A stretch of 64,000 nt of DNA from Glandiceps talaboti (GCF_964340395.1 NC_135562.1:21102892-21166891); one strand, 5' to 3'; positions 13,301 to 27,030 are shown, counted from the first letter of the stretch. The notes: a model not told the origin generated them from the sequence alone. Numbers and translations are program-made.

Positions 13301-13975
13301 CAGTTTGATTAATATGCTTTAATTTTATATCAATATAGTCCACAGTAAGAAAAAAGAACCAAAGACATGATGACGATGGAATGACCCTATACAGTGTTGG
13401 TTTGACCTGTAATTTAAAATGAGTTGGTGTACAATTAACGACCCGTTTCTCATAGCCCCCATTCATGTTTACTATTCGAATGTTTGGTATAGACATCACA
13501 TTAACGATATACTTGAAGATTTAGCCAAGATACGTCTTGGTGTACTATCTCAAGAAGCTCTCCTTGATATGGATCGTCTTGAGATAAGTTCACCATGGCA
13601 AGTCCGTCTCTGTGGGCCAGAGGTGGAGATCAATCATTGACGGCAGATTCCCTAGTAGTTGTAGAACAAATTATGTGGCCCTATGGAACGAAATATATAT
13701 TAAAAGTTGTCATAAGTTACGACGTCCACTATCCTATAGTGTGTATGTGTGTTATGGTCAACCAAACGTGTACAAATCTTGGTTGGATTCTATGTATGGC
13801 AAAGACAACGTAATATTGTGTAGCAATGTAGAGATTCGAGGTCGGTAAAACAGCATTACAAATCACAACCAACAAGTTGCTGACTGTGCATTTTGACACA
13901 TGTACAAAATATGAGTCCGTTTTCCAGCTTTTTTAAAAAAGCCAATACTGTCACAAACACTTAATAAGAATGTCT
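10393..13975. other. Non-coding DNA between minisatellites
   Basis: No recognised gene. A 20+ base segment with core GAGGAAACAGGG occurs twice in direct orientation (about 10513 and 10792). A patch at 13420-13850 has open stretches in several plus-strand frames but no recognisable domain and no convincing splice pattern. Confidence 0.45.
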
Positions 13976-14215
13976 GTCACCAAAGGTAACGATATTTCAG
14001 TCACCAAAGGTAACGATATTTCAGTCACCAAAGGTAACGATATTTCAGTCACCAAAGGTAACGATATTTCAGTCACCAAAGGTAACGATATTTCAGTCAC
14101 CAAAGGTAACGATATTTCAGTCACCAAAGGTAACGATATTTCAGTCACCAAAGGTAACGATATTTCAGTCACCAAAGGTAACGATATTTCTGTCACCAAA
14201 GGTAACGATATTTCA
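13976..14215. repeat. 24 bp minisatellite, exactly 10 copies
   Basis: Ten near-identical units beginning GTCACCAAAGGTAACGATA occupy 240 bases. Very low divergence implies recent expansion or strong homogenisation. Both strands are open across the array (VTKGNDIS on plus), a by-product of a unit divisible by three. Confidence 0.97.
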
Positions 14216-15483
14216 GCAATTATATAATTCACAAAGGTAAGCGTAATCCTTTATATCACGAACTCAAAATGTGTCCCAATTTGAGAAAATAATTCATCTA
14301 AGTTTTCACAAATATATCCAGACAAGAAATAGAATGGTCGTGATACCATGCGGAGATACATCCATGGTGATATGGACATGTGCCTATACCCTCCATGCTC
14401 AAAGTTTCAAATTCAAGCATTTTAACTTTTTAAAAATATAGCCCTCAAAGAATAGAAAAAAATGTCCGTGTTATAAAGTTTAGTTTAGACATGAAGTAGA
14501 AACTAGTATTGCCTATATATCTACGATTCAGCTGAAAATTGGGTTTATTTTATTCACACCCTGCAGCGTCAGCTTCTGAAAGCTGAAAGACACGGAAGTC
14601 TTGACCTACCGGGACGGTCTAAAGAATAACCGCTTGACACCTTTAGTTGACAACGCCTTACACAATTTTAGTTGTGACGTTTGATGGTGTCTTTTCAACA
14701 TATGATGTGATGCAATTTCAAAGCGATGTGACCACATTTGTAAACAGCCCTATCAGCCTTTATGGTGAGGCATGACTTGCCTAAAAAGGGGGAACTCGTG
14801 AAAATAGCAGAGAAGGTACGCGATAAGGCTGTAGTAAGATTATGTGGCCACGCGAGGAGCACGCGTAAGTATTGCCATTGAAACGACTATGTCAACATCG
14901 TATTAAGCAGTGGCAATATGATGGTGAGTTTACAAAGAGAACCGCTTTGTGACGTCACACCCAACAGGTGCAACAGCGTGTCCAAGATGACCAAAACCAA
15001 AGTCACGTGACCTAACGCCAGCTGGTCACCCTTTAAAAAAAGTTTAGATCGGAATTTCTAAAGACGGGACAAAGATTAGGCAAAGAAAGGACCATTGGAC
15101 TTTTAGGTGTTAGGTGAGATCTGAGACTTAGAAAGGCCGCTTGACTCAAGGTTGCTGTCTGTCACACCTGCCGTTATTTCAACTGACGATGCATTTCACC
15201 CATAATGTAATCTTTACCCTGAAATGAATAAAATTTCCAGATTTTGTGTTGTTTTTGTTTTCATAAATCACGGCTTCGGTGACCTCAAAGGCATGTGTTA
15301 TCAAATGTCACATATAGTCAAAGTGTCAATAGCCTTCATTATCTTTGTGTACACTATATTGCTAATCGTTCTCGAGATTCTGACTAAAGGTACCGACAGA
15401 AATGTTTTAAAACTACTGAGCGTTTAATTAAAACCATAGAGGATGTATGATTGAATGAAGGATGGGTGCGGTCCACCAAGACG
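14216..15483. other. Non-coding DNA
   Basis: No gene, RNA or repeat recognised between two minisatellites. Confidence 0.5.
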
Positions 15484-15718
15484 CTTTGCCATGAACACCC
15501 CAACATTTCCATTCCTCTTTGCCATGAACACCCCAACATTTCCATTCCTCTTTGCCATGAACACCCCAACATTTCCATTCCTCTTTGCCATGAACACCCC
15601 AACATTTCCATTCCTCTTTGCCATGAACACCCCAACATTTCCACTCCTCTTTGCCATGAACACCCCAACATTTCCAATCCTCTTTGCCATGAACACCCCA
15701 ACATTTCCAATCCTCTTT
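15484..15718. repeat. 33 bp minisatellite, about 7 copies
   Basis: The unit starts CTTTGCCATGAACACCCC and ends with a CATTTCCA-containing tail. The copies differ mainly near CCATTC, CCACTC and CCAATC. It gives open frames on both strands (LCHEHPNISIP on plus), again because the unit is a multiple of three. Confidence 0.96.
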
Positions 15719-18700
15719 CATTTTTTACAACTAGAGTACACATACTGCACAACTTTTGAGACCCCTCCTTTCTTTCCAACGACTCTCTCTGCACGACGCG
15801 TTGTCTCGGTCTCTCGTCCATCACTCCCTCCCCTTAAAAACCTCTTACAAATGCAATAACAATATTTATTACATTTTTGACGATACCTGTCGGAATTTTT
15901 GCACATTTGTCAAACTTAAGACGAATTTCCAAACCGACGCGTTGCCATGGTGAAAGGTCACGTAAGGGGTCACATTTGGTGACACTGGAATTGCTTGTTT
16001 TGTCTTTTTGGCGAGGGACGCGGCTAGAGTCTGTCAGCTGACCTAAATACCAAATGTTGTTTTGCAGCGATCTACAAACGAAGAATTCCACCAAAGAATT
16101 CGACTTCGAAACTCTTCAAATGAAAAAGTGATTTATTTTGCCGTGGTGAAGCTAATTCTGTGACGTTAGGACTAAAACTCAATATAAGCTTACTAGGTAA
16201 ATTTTCCAAAAATCACACATTTACTAACAAGTTTAGAAGTCGGTCACGTGACATTCTACCATGCTTAATTCAGAACTGAGTAACTTCCGAAATTTCCTTC
16301 ATGATTTTGAGGAGCATCGTGTATTTATCAGCTGGGAGGGGGGGGGGGCATTCTGATATATTTGGGAGCGTTAATGTTATATGTTAAAAAGTTCCGATTC
16401 AATCAATTGTTTTTGTTTGCTGTGACGAAACAGTCGATCATTATCCGAACGGTGAAACGCTACGTCCGGCTTTGTGGGCAACAATCAATAAAATCAATTT
16501 TTAATTTCGATCACAAGAGCTTGTGTGCGTGATAAACAACTTGTGACACGAGTTAGAAGAAAGTGCCGACGTGAAATGACACACCTCTGTCCGGTTGCTA
16601 GGGGTGTTTAAGAGTGCTACAACTTAACGATGCTTCATTTTGATGAACGATACAGAAAGAATTAAAAACAAAAACAAACCTTAATGAATTCAACTCATGT
16701 TTTGGATACGATTGTTTAGGGGTTTATTCCAGAATCGACACCGGTCGACAATTCATGTTGAATGTTGGTCATTTGCAACTTTACAACAAACGCCTGATCC
16801 CAGCCCAGGTCACTATTAGGTTGATTTCTTCTGTCAGTTCGGTCCGCCCAGTAGGATGTTTTTAACTCGCTAATTTTATTTAAAGAAATAGGGTAACAAC
16901 TCAAAAATTTGGAAAATTAGTGGGATTTCCAACCTGGTTCAAATATTTATTGAAGATAAATAAAAATATATTTTTTGACAATTGGGGGATATAATCCTGG
17001 GTAAAACCCGCACCACTCGAATCATTTCCATAGTAACTAGTTGAATTCAGGACATAATTTACTCCCCCATATCGGACAGTAACCCTGAAAATACTAGGAC
17101 GTTATAGGCGAGGCCGAAGGTGTGCTGGTCCACTCTTTAAAAAATACGTGATAGATGTTAACCGTGCACGACTATGATCGTTGCACCTGGCACGGAGGTA
17201 TGTTGATGTGATGAAAACATAGGGCTGGGTTTTTTTTAAGTATCTCACGTGTAGCTTCGTTAATAGTTTGAAAACGCGTAATGTTTAATCTTTGATAAAG
17301 TTTCAAGGAGTTGTTGAGCTCTTACCGGTATAGTAGTAGAAACTCAGATATGTACGTTGTGTAGTAGCAGACACAACCACATCGGCCTGTGATTGTAGCC
17401 GTAATCCGGTTAACAGTCACCAGCTTGTTATTAACTTAGACCCCCCCCCTCCAAAAATAAGTTTATGGAAAAATGCAGTAGAATACTAAAATAACAAATA
17501 AGGCCATGTGGGGATGAGATTTCACACAGAAAGGAAACAGGTACTTATGCATGACGTGAAAAACAAAAGAAGCTGCGAAAGCTGTCACTCTCTGCAGACG
17601 AAGAAAATCAGCTAGTTGTAAACGTGATCACAGCGTCTTATTTCTGTATTTGCCGTTATAGTGCACTGTCTGGGCAATGACACTGAATATCGGCTTCATT
17701 ATTAACTGCACTTATCATGGGAACGTAAACGTTGGACGGCATTAAATTAAATATTTGTCCAATCAGTTATGGCACACATGGTTGGCGAGACACGCGAGTG
17801 ACACGCGTATCTGCCAAATGCCCAGTTTAATAAATAAACCACTTAGGACGGTCGTGACCGGAGAACCCTGGATTTCTTTACCTGGGATAGTCTCATATCT
17901 TTACGTCTTTGAGAAAGACCAAAAGAATTTCTCTTTTCATCAATGATCCCTCTACCAAAATGACCTTCTAAGAGATGCAAATATCCCCGATTTTTTGTAT
18001 ATATACTTTAAGTATCCCCCACTTTGAATACGAATTGAGTTGCTTCTACACTGTCGTCAATGTTTCATTCAATGCCCCTCTTTTGTGTCCGCACGCGACC
18101 TTTGTCTTTCCGTTTGGCAGGAGCGTGCCATTAGCCAATCACAAACGAGCTCGTCACAATAGCTATTGAAAAGATCTCGGTTGCTGAGCCCAGCAGATGT
18201 TCGGTGGAAAGGTACAAGCGAGACACGCATACATGAATAAATTAAGTAGTTGGTCGGATCCAGGGGCGTGCGCCGAGTGTAAATATCACATCACTAAGGA
18301 CGCTGTTGACGCTACTATTTAATGTATACAAAGTTGATGTTACTGAATATACTGTAGTTTTTTTCAATGGCTGGGTCAATAAAGTTTTCATGCGGCGTGG
18401 TTTCATGATTTCGAAGTGGTATTAAAGTACGTCGTCAGCAGCTGCCCTGTTTTGTTTGAGCAGTCAAGCTCACCGTGCAAGGCACAATTTCACCTTCGCC
18501 TCATTTGGCAAAAGGCCTTGGACTGATAAATCGGGGTCGAATTACGACATTGATTGGGTGACGTTTGGTCATGGCTAAAGTCAGACGTTGATAGCTGTAG
18601 ACGACATCGTGCCAAGCGTGCAAAGTTACTCCAATATATACCATCGTAGTAACTCGTTTGACTTCAAAAGCATTCTATTTGCACGTCGACGATAACCGAT

Positions 18701-18900
18701 ATTTAAAATTTAAAATATCCATCCGAATGTCATTTTTTCCCCCGAGCAAAAAGCTCTTCGCAAATAAACAAAAACACATTTTTTTCGACGGCCTTGCTTG
18801 CAACCTTGGGCTTGCAGCATTACTGTGCTCACAACTCAAAATATACAGTTATGTAATTTGTGTTTCTACAAAACAAGCAATAATTCGTTCCTCAGCTGAG
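15719..18900. other. Non-coding DNA
   Basis: No gene recognised. A 10-base G run lies near 16339-16348. An RFX X-box-like GTTGCCATGGTGAA occurs at 15941-15954. Confidence 0.5.
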
Positions 18901-18996
18901 AACAATTTATGTATGTTGAAGAAACCAAGTCTAACAATTTATGTATGTCGAAGAATCTAAGTCGAACAATTTATGTATGTCGAAGCAACTAAGTCG
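18901..18996. repeat. 32 bp tandem triplication
   Basis: Three units (18901-18932, 18933-18964, 18965-18996) each begin AACAATTTATGTATGT and end AAGTC. They differ at a few positions. The short array starts and stops exactly on unit boundaries. Confidence 0.93.
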
Positions 18997-21485
18997 CAAT
19001 CTGAAATTACATCCCCCAGGCTAAATGTAGTTAGCAGTACTTTCAAAGTATGATTGCGATGAACTGCACACGCTGATACACATAATCGTGGTCACGTCCG
19101 CGGTCATTTTCTCAGCTAATTTTCTACCAGTGACAAATTAAACGAAAATTGTCGGGTCTCTTGTAGCCTGAAGCGATAATTTCGATGCAATATAAAACTA
19201 GGAGATGTTTGAACTATTATGTGGCTTCTTAGAGATGATATTTTCGAAAATAATATGTGCAACCGTTTGCTACGATCCGCATACTACCACGTAAAGACTT
19301 ACGTACGACACTAAAGTGACATCTACACATCCTACTCATAACAAAATGAAACCAATTTTCATTGAAAATAACTAATTGTGGCATATTTTATATGAATAAT
19401 TAATGTCACAGGATAAACAAATCGTCGATTTGGATCTATGAACTTACAATGCGTGATTATGATTGGACAAGCGCCGGGACTAGAGCAAACATGCGTACTA
19501 GTATATCATTCAGTGAATTTCTTTTGCATATATATTTTTTTGGACGATGGTTAGACCATTACTCCAAAAAAAATCCACTAAAATACAATCAATTTTTTCA
19601 TTTACTTCAAGATTAATAGCGAGAACTTTTTATCAAGATGAATTGTTGCAACAAAAGTGTAATGAAAGTGTAACCACAACTCCCAGCTAAATCAACATAT
19701 AACGTTAACGGAGAATACTTTCGCTTCTGGCGTTATTTTTAAAGCTCCAATTTTCACTTGTTTGAGCGAGAATTCACCTTTGGAGAACATTATTAAAAGG
19801 AAAGCTTGAAAGCTGGGTACTTAATTTTTAAACGCACCCTTCAACATTGCCAAGACATGTCTTCTATGCATGGATGACGGTAATTGGCATGGTGCCAAAA
19901 GTGGCAGACGACAAGCTGAAACCCAATTTGTTCGACATAAGTTCTCTAGTCAACGAATTATGGTCGTTTTGTGTCTGATTTATACTTCTTACACTGCATT
20001 CTATAAAAAGCTAACATTACAATCCCTGCATTGTTTGCAATGTTTAGTTTTCTCACATATCATAATAAATTCACAAATTAACCAATACAACATGAAGATA
20101 ATACCTTCTCAGGTTTTACTAATATTCATATTTTAAATTTTCGGCAGATTTTGAGGATTTTGCCTGATACTGTTTATGATTTTGATACAGGTTGTGTTCT
20201 TATATCTACATATAAGGAATCATTGGATTGATGCAGTCTACTGTAAAACTCACAAAATATCAAAATACATCAACTAGCAAATAAATGCACATAAAACTTC
20301 ACACATTTTCCAAGAATTCCAACTTAATATGTCTGACAGCCATTTTAGACAAATATATCACCTCCACGAAAGAATACAATGATAATTTGAACACAGCTAT
20401 GTCCAATTTGAATTTATTTGGGCATTGTGAACGTTTAGAAGATTTTAGTAACTTTTTGTTACTTATTCAAGTTGTGGTTGATGCTAGAACTGAAAAATGT
20501 GACAATTTTAAAGTAGATTTCTCTAAAATCCAATGAAAATGGTTTAAATCCTGGTTTATAATTCAAGATGACGATTTACAGATGGCCGTAGAAATCTTGA
20601 GGTGATGGCAGATTGCATCATATCCAAGAATACTCCTAATTTGCATAATCTTAAAATGGACACACTGTGTGTCAGCAAGTACCAGAATTTCATTGTTTTG
20701 GAAATCAGAGCAAGGAATTGGCAAATTTTCTCTAAATTACCAGGGACTTTTTACAAAAGTTTAAATTCAAACTTACATTCAAATGTAAATTATATTTACT
20801 TCACTTTGTTTCATATACTCTATTTTGAGTTTCAAGTCTTGGCTAAAATGGTAAACTTTAAGTGACGACTTCTGTGGTTTGATTTTTTCTAACTGAGAAG
20901 GCTCTATGTATCAAATTATTGTTGAAATTCAAAGAAGACATTCAAAATCACAACACCTCCTTCAAAAATTGATCATTTTAGTCAATTTGGATAAACAAAA
21001 GTATGGGTATTTTTTGACAAAACTGATAAAAAGTTTAATTTCAATTCTCCTAACGGATTTTTTAAAATAAATTTTCTATTAGGAATTTTTTTAAAAATTC
21101 AAAAATGAGAGAAAAAGTTCAGATAATAAAAATGTGTGCGGATGAAGTGTTTTGTTAGGATTGTATGTCCTTGAATATGGTTTACAGCTGTTATTTTGAT
21201 TCTTTGCATTCCTTGAGTTTTACATGTCAATACATATCACCATGGTAACATGTTTGTTGCTTCATTCCTCAACTTAGGTACTGGGAGGATAATTTGGGTT
21301 GGGTGTGTACCAGTCTTGGGTCAATTCTGAAAAAAAATTAAGGATTGGATCAGTACAAAGGTGATTATCTTGGATAAAAATTACCCCAAAATGATAATAA
21401 AATGGTCATGTATGGTATATACAGTGGACTGCCAACTGACATGTAAAATGTCTAAATTAATTATTGGTATTTTACCAATTTTCAG
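18997..21485. other. Non-coding DNA
   Basis: AT-rich; no recognised gene or RNA. An X-box-like site lies at 21236-21249. Confidence 0.5.
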
Positions 21486-21491
21486 TAATGC

Positions 21492-22842
21492 ATTATTAGT
21501 TGTCTTATTGGAAAATAATACCCCAGTTATAATTAGTGTAGGTTTATATCTATTAAAAAAAGGGCAAAATATGTGATAACTCAGTTATTACATGAAACTT
21601 TCTTAACTATTATCCATGCTAGATGTGTGATAACTCATTTATTACATGACACTTTCTTAACTATTATCCATGCTAGATGTGAGATAACTCATTTATTACA
21701 TGGTACTTTCTTAACTATTATCCATGCTAGATGTGAGATAATTCATTTATTACATGACACTTTCTTAACTATTATCCATGCTAGATGTGTGATAACTCAT
21801 TTATTACATGACACTTTCTTAACTATTTTCCATGCTAGATGTGAGATAACTCATTTATTACATGACACTTTCTTAACTATTATCTATGCTAGATGTGTGA
21901 TAACTCATTTATTACATGACACTTTCTTAACTATTATCTATGCTAGATGTGTGATAACTCATTTATTACATGACACTTTCTTAACTATTATCCATGCTAG
22001 ATGTGTGATAACTCATTTTTTACATGATACTTTCTTAACTATTATCCATGCTAGATGTGTGATAACTCATTTATTACATGGTACTTTCTTAACTATTATC
22101 CATGCTAGATGTGTGATAACTCATTTTTTACATGATACTTTCTTAACTATTATCCATGCTAGATGTGAGATAATTCATTTATTACATGACACTTTCTTAA
22201 CTATTATCCATGCTAGATGTGAGATAACTCATTTATTACATGATACTTTCTTAACTATTATCCATGCTAGATGTGTGATAACTCATTTATTACATGACAC
22301 TTTCTTAACTATTATCCATGCTAGATGTGAGATAACTCATTTATTACATGATACTTTCTTAACTATTATCCATGCTAGATGTGAGATAACTCATTTATTA
22401 CATGACACTTTCTTAACTATTATCTATGCTAGATGTGTGATAACTCATTTATTACATGATACTTTCTTAACTATTATCCATGCTAGATGTGTGATAACTC
22501 ATTTATTACATGATACTTTCTTAACTATTATCCATGCTAGATGTGTGATAACTCATTTATTACATGGTATTTTCATAACTATTATCCATGCTAGATGTGT
22601 GATAACTCATTTATTACATGAACTTTCTTCACTATTATCCATGCTAGATGTGAGATAATTCATTTATTACATGAACTTTCTTAACTATTATCCATGCTAG
22701 ATGTGTGATAACTCATTTATTACATGGTATTTTCATAACTTACTAAAGTTACTAAACATCACTTGCTATTAACAGAACTCAAACCTATGGATAACACACA
22801 GCCGATTCAATGACGTAATTTAATATACATACATCAAAATGT
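21492..22842. repeat. Duplicated block, copy 1 (flank + 54 bp array + flank)
   Basis: An 80 bp left flank, a 54 bp array and a roughly 100 bp right flank are together repeated immediately downstream at 22843-23384. The left flanks are almost identical (21492 against 22843, offset 1351). The right flanks carry CATCACTTGCTATTAACAG and end with the same AAAATG. Both junctions fall at an AATG, suggesting microhomology or unequal crossover. Confidence 0.9.
21572..22740. repeat. 54 bp satellite array 1, about 21-22 copies
   Basis: The unit includes GATAACTCATTTATTACATG and CTATTATCCATGCTAGATGT. Most copies are 54 bases, so the plus strand stays open for about 360 codons (18-residue repeat CVITHLLHDTFLTIIHAR) until shortened units near 22615 shift the frame. 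Variants (GTGTGA/GTGAGA, GACACT/GATACT/GGTACT) are interspersed. I judge it non-coding. Confidence 0.96.
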
Positions 22843-23384
22843 ATTATTAGTTGTCTTATTGGAAAATAATACCCCAGTTATAATTAGTGTAGGTTTATAT
22901 CTATTAAAAAAAGGGCAAAATATGTGATAACTCAGTTATTACTTGACACTTTCTTAACTATTATCCATGCTAGATGTGTGATAACTCATTTATTACATGA
23001 CACTTTCTTAACTATTATCCATGCTAGATGTGTGATAACTCATTTATTACATGATACTTTCTTAACTATTTTCCATGCTAGATGTGTGACAACTCATTTA
23101 TTACTTGACACTTTCTTAACTATTTTCCATGCTAGATGTGTGATAACTCATTTATTACATGGTATTTTCATAACTATTATCCATGCTAGATGTGTGATAA
23201 CTCATTTATTACATGGTATTTTCATAACTATTATCCATGCTAGATGTGAGATACTCATTTATTACATGGTACTTTCATAACTTACTAAAAGTTACTAACC
23301 ATCACTTGCTATTAACAGAACTCAAACCTACGAATAACACACAGCCAATTCAATGACGTAATTTTATATACATACATCAAAATG
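22843..23384. repeat. Duplicated block, copy 2
   Basis: Same order of left flank, 54 bp array and right flank as at 21492-22842, but only 542 bases long because its array has about 6-7 units rather than about 21. The non-repetitive flanks differ by a few substitutions and a one-base indel. Confidence 0.9.
22923..23280. repeat. 54 bp satellite array 2, about 6.6 copies
   Basis: Same 54 bp unit as array 1, within block copy 2. It starts with the same GTGATAACTCAGTTATTAC variant and ends with the same CATGGTATTTTCATAAC-type units, so the array edges were duplicated as well as the flanks. Confidence 0.96.
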
Positions 23385-23601
23385 TTGAGGAAACTACCAT
23401 CATTCCACCAAGTGTGCTAACACTGCCAGTAGACAACTTTCAATATCATTAAAGGTATGTCAAATTAGAGTGGCACAAACTGAGTTTATACAGTCTGGGG
23501 ATAAACTTATCAATGATCCTACGACCTAATTCATTATACATATCAAAAGATGTACACGAACTCCCTACTATGCAATCAACAGTTCTAACAATGTCAGAAC
23601 A
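23385..23601. other. Short spacer between arrays
   Basis: Unique AT-rich sequence; nothing recognised. Confidence 0.5.
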
Positions 23602-25933
23602 CAAATTGTGAGGTCATAGAAGGTATACATCTACCTTATAAATTGTGATGTCATAGAAGGTATACATCTACCTTATAAATTGTGATGTCATAGAAGGTAT
23701 ACATCTACCATATAAATTGTGATATTATAGAAGGTATACATCTACCTTATAAATTGTGATATTATAGAAGGTATACATCTACCTTATAAATTGTGATGTC
23801 ATAGAAGGTATACATCTACCTTATAAATTGTGATGTCATAGAAGGTATACATCTACCTTATAAATTGTGATGTCATAGAAGGTATACATCTACCTTATAA
23901 ATTGTGATGTCATAGAAGGTATACATCTACCTTACAAATTGTGATGTCATAGAAGGTATACATCTACCTTAGAAATTGTGATGTCATAGAAGGTATACAT
24001 CTACCTTATAAATTGTGATGTTATAGAAGGTATACATCTACCTTACAAATTGTGATGTCATAGAAGGTATACATCTACCTTATAAATTGTGATGTCATAG
24101 AAGGTATACATCTACCTCATAAATTGTGATGTCATAGAAGGTATACATCTACCTTATAAATTGTGATGTCATAGAAGGTATACATCTACCTTATAAATTG
24201 TGATGTCATAGAAGGTATACATCTACCTCATAAATTGTGATGTCATAGAAGGTATACATCTACCTTATAAATTGTGATGTCATAGAAGGTATACATCTAC
24301 CTTATAAATTGTGATGTCATAGAAGGTATACATCTACCTTATAAATTGTGATGTCATAGAAGGTATACATCTACCTTATAAATTGTGATGTCATAGAAGG
24401 TATACATCTACCTTATACATTGTGATGTCATAGAAGGTATACATCTACCTTATAAATTGTGATGTCATAGAAGGTATACATCTACCTTATAAATTGTGAT
24501 GTCATAGAAGGTATACATCTACCTTATAAATTGTGATGTCATAGAAGGTATACATCTACCTTATAAATTGTGATGTCATAGAAGGTATACATCTACCTTA
24601 TAAATTGTGATGTCATAGAAGGTATACATCTACCTTATAAATTGTGATGTCATAGAAGGTATACATCTACCTTATAAATTGTGATGTCATAGAAGGTATA
24701 CATCTACCTTATAAATTGTGATATTATAGAAGGTATACATCTACCTTATAAATTGTGATGTCATAGAAGGTATACATCTACCTTACAAATTGTGATGTCA
24801 TAGAAGGTATACATCTACCTTATAAATTGTGATGTCATAGAAGGTATACATCTACCTTATAAATTGTGATGTCATAGAAGGTATACATCTACCTTATAAA
24901 TTGTGATGTCATAGAAGGTATACATCTACCTTATAAATTGTGATGTCATAGAAGGTATACATCTACCATATAAATTGTGATATTATAGAAGGTATACATC
25001 TACCTTATAAATTGTGATGTTATAGAAGGTATACATCTACCTTACAAATTGTGATGTCATAGAAGGTATACATCTACCTTATAAATTGTGATGTCATAGA
25101 AGGTATACATCTACCTTATAAATTGTGATGTCATAGAAGGTATACATCTACCATATAAATTGTGATATTATAGAAGGTATACATCTACCTTATAAATTGT
25201 GATGTTATAGAAGGTATACATCTACCTTACAAATTGTGATGTCATAGAAGGTATACATCTACCTTATAAATTGTGATGTCATAGAAGGTATACATCTACC
25301 TTATAAATTGTGATGTCATAGAAGGTATACATCTACCTTATAAATTGTGATGTCATAGAAGGTATACATCTACCTTACAAATTGTGATGTCATAGAAGGT
25401 ATACATCTACCTTATAAATTGTGATGTCATAGAAGGTATACATCTACCTCATAAATTGTAATGTCATAGAAGGTATACATCTACCTTATAAATTGTGATG
25501 TCATAGAAGGTATACATCTACCTTATAAATTGTGATGTCATAGAAGGTATACATCTACCTTATAAATTGTGATGTTATAGAAGGTATACATCTACCTTAT
25601 AAATTGTGATGTCATAGAAGGTATACATCTACCTTATAAATTGTGATGTCATAGAAGGTATACATCTACCTTATAAATTGTGATGTCATAGAAGGTATAC
25701 ATCTACCTTATAAATTGTGATGTTATAGAAGGTATACATCTACCTTATAAATTGTGATGTCATAGAAGGTATACATCTACCTTATAAATTGTGATGTCAT
25801 AGAAGGTATACATCTACCTTATAAATTGTGATGTCATAGAAGGTATACATCTACCTTATAAATTGTGATGTCATAGAAGGTATACATCTACCTTATAAAT
25901 TGTGATGTCATAGAAGGTATACATCTACCTCAT
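23602..25933. repeat. 37 bp satellite array, about 63 copies
   Basis: The unit contains TTGTGATGTCATAGAAGG followed by TATACATCTACCTTATAAA. Most copies differ at one or two recurrent positions (GTCAT/GTTAT/ATTAT, CTTAT/CTTAC/CTCAT/CATAT). Within each unit AGGTA and TACCT are inverted around a six-base loop, and TGATGTCA is one base from a CRE (TGACGTCA). The unit length is not a multiple of three and every frame has stops. Confidence 0.98.
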
Positions 25934-26928
25934 ACTAGTCTAAGAATATTAAATCAGTGTTTTATGTCAGTATTGTCCCGTAAACAAAAAGTACATAAAT
26001 TCAGCTTGTGACAGTTTAACATTTTATGAGATCAATTTAATTGATCTATGAAATAAGTATATTTTATAAATGAGTACCTACAGAGGCAGGTCATTCATTG
26101 TCCCATTTTGCATAAAAGAAATTTCATTTTGAGTTGGGGGAGGGGGAGGGGGAGGGGTTTAAACTAAAACAAAAGAATTACATTTCTGCGTTAGGTTTTA
26201 AATGACACAACTCCTAAGTAAAATGGAGACAATTTGTGAAAATGTATGTCCACAAAACTTTTGTGGACCAAATCAATGTTATTTTTCTATATAGTTAACA
26301 CAGTATTCAGAAGTTATTATGAATTCTAAAATATATTAGTTTTGATACAATTTCCACCTCTATTTCAAAATTTGTGTGTGACCCCGAGTCAGTTTGTTTG
26401 GCTGTTGCTATGGGTATGGTCATGTTTGCTAGGGATATTTGCATACATTTTTTAATGTTTACTCACTACTGATGTTGTTCTTTTAGTAAAATATACTGGC
26501 ATTTGGTTGTTGCCAAGAGCATGGTCATGGTTGCTAGGGCCAATTGTGCTAAAACGTTTTGAACAAAATCTGCAGAATATCTCTTCTAGAACATCTCACC
26601 AAGTTTAAGTCTCATTGACCCAAGTATTTTTTGAGATATACACTTTTGACCAAAATTCACATTTTTACACATTTTTAGCCCTAATTTGCATTTTACTGAT
26701 GGAAATCCTCATGTCACGAAAAAATCTTAATTTACACACGAATGTTCCCACTAAAGTCCAGACCAATCTGCCCAGTATTTTTTGAGTTTAAGTTTTTTTT
26801 ACCCAAATCACACACCTGTGATGCAATCATTCTGCTTTGCACAATTTCCCAACTGGACACCAAAAGTAATGTCCCCACCAAATACCAAGGCAATGGTTTA
26901 GCAGTAGTTTTTGAGTTTAATAAGTCAT

Positions 26929-26929
<1 letters not shown>
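25934..26929. other. AT-rich DNA with G-rich tract and dispersed-repeat-like segment
   Basis: A tract at about 26134-26157 has four or more runs of G separated by A, which fits a G-quadruplex motif. From about 26390 the sequence holds two diverged copies of a segment around TATGGTCATG/GCATGGTCATG with GTTGCTAGGG or TTTGCTAGGG (near 26395-26445 and 26500-26545). It then has three phrases resembling AGTATTTTTTGAG (about 26624, 26775, 26905) spaced about 130-150 bases apart. This looks like the body of a dispersed repeat, but I cannot name the family. Confidence 0.45.

Positions 26930-27016
<87 letters not shown>
26930..27016. repeat. (AC)n microsatellite
   Basis: An uninterrupted AC dinucleotide run of about 87 bases. 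Confidence 0.99.
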
Positions 27017-27017
<1 letters not shown>

Positions 27018-27030
27018 GCACCATGCCTAT

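Noticed and set aside
13419-13848. Successive plus-strand frames in different phases, as if a frameshifted gene
   Set aside because: No recognisable domain and no clear frameshift junction. I could not distinguish it from chance.
15484-15859. Repeat frames MNTPTFPFLFA and CHEHPNISIPL as possible short proteins
   Set aside because: Both strands are open because the unit is 33 bases. There is no start context or transcript evidence.
21573-22658. 361-codon plus-strand frame with 18-residue repeats
   Set aside because: It is created by a 54 bp satellite without stops, begins with GTG rather than ATG, and breaks where a unit loses bases. The copy of the array downstream is also interrupted.
23602-25933. 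CRISPR-like regular repeat
   Set aside because: Units are directly contiguous with no unique spacers, and the host is eukaryotic. It is an ordinary satellite array.
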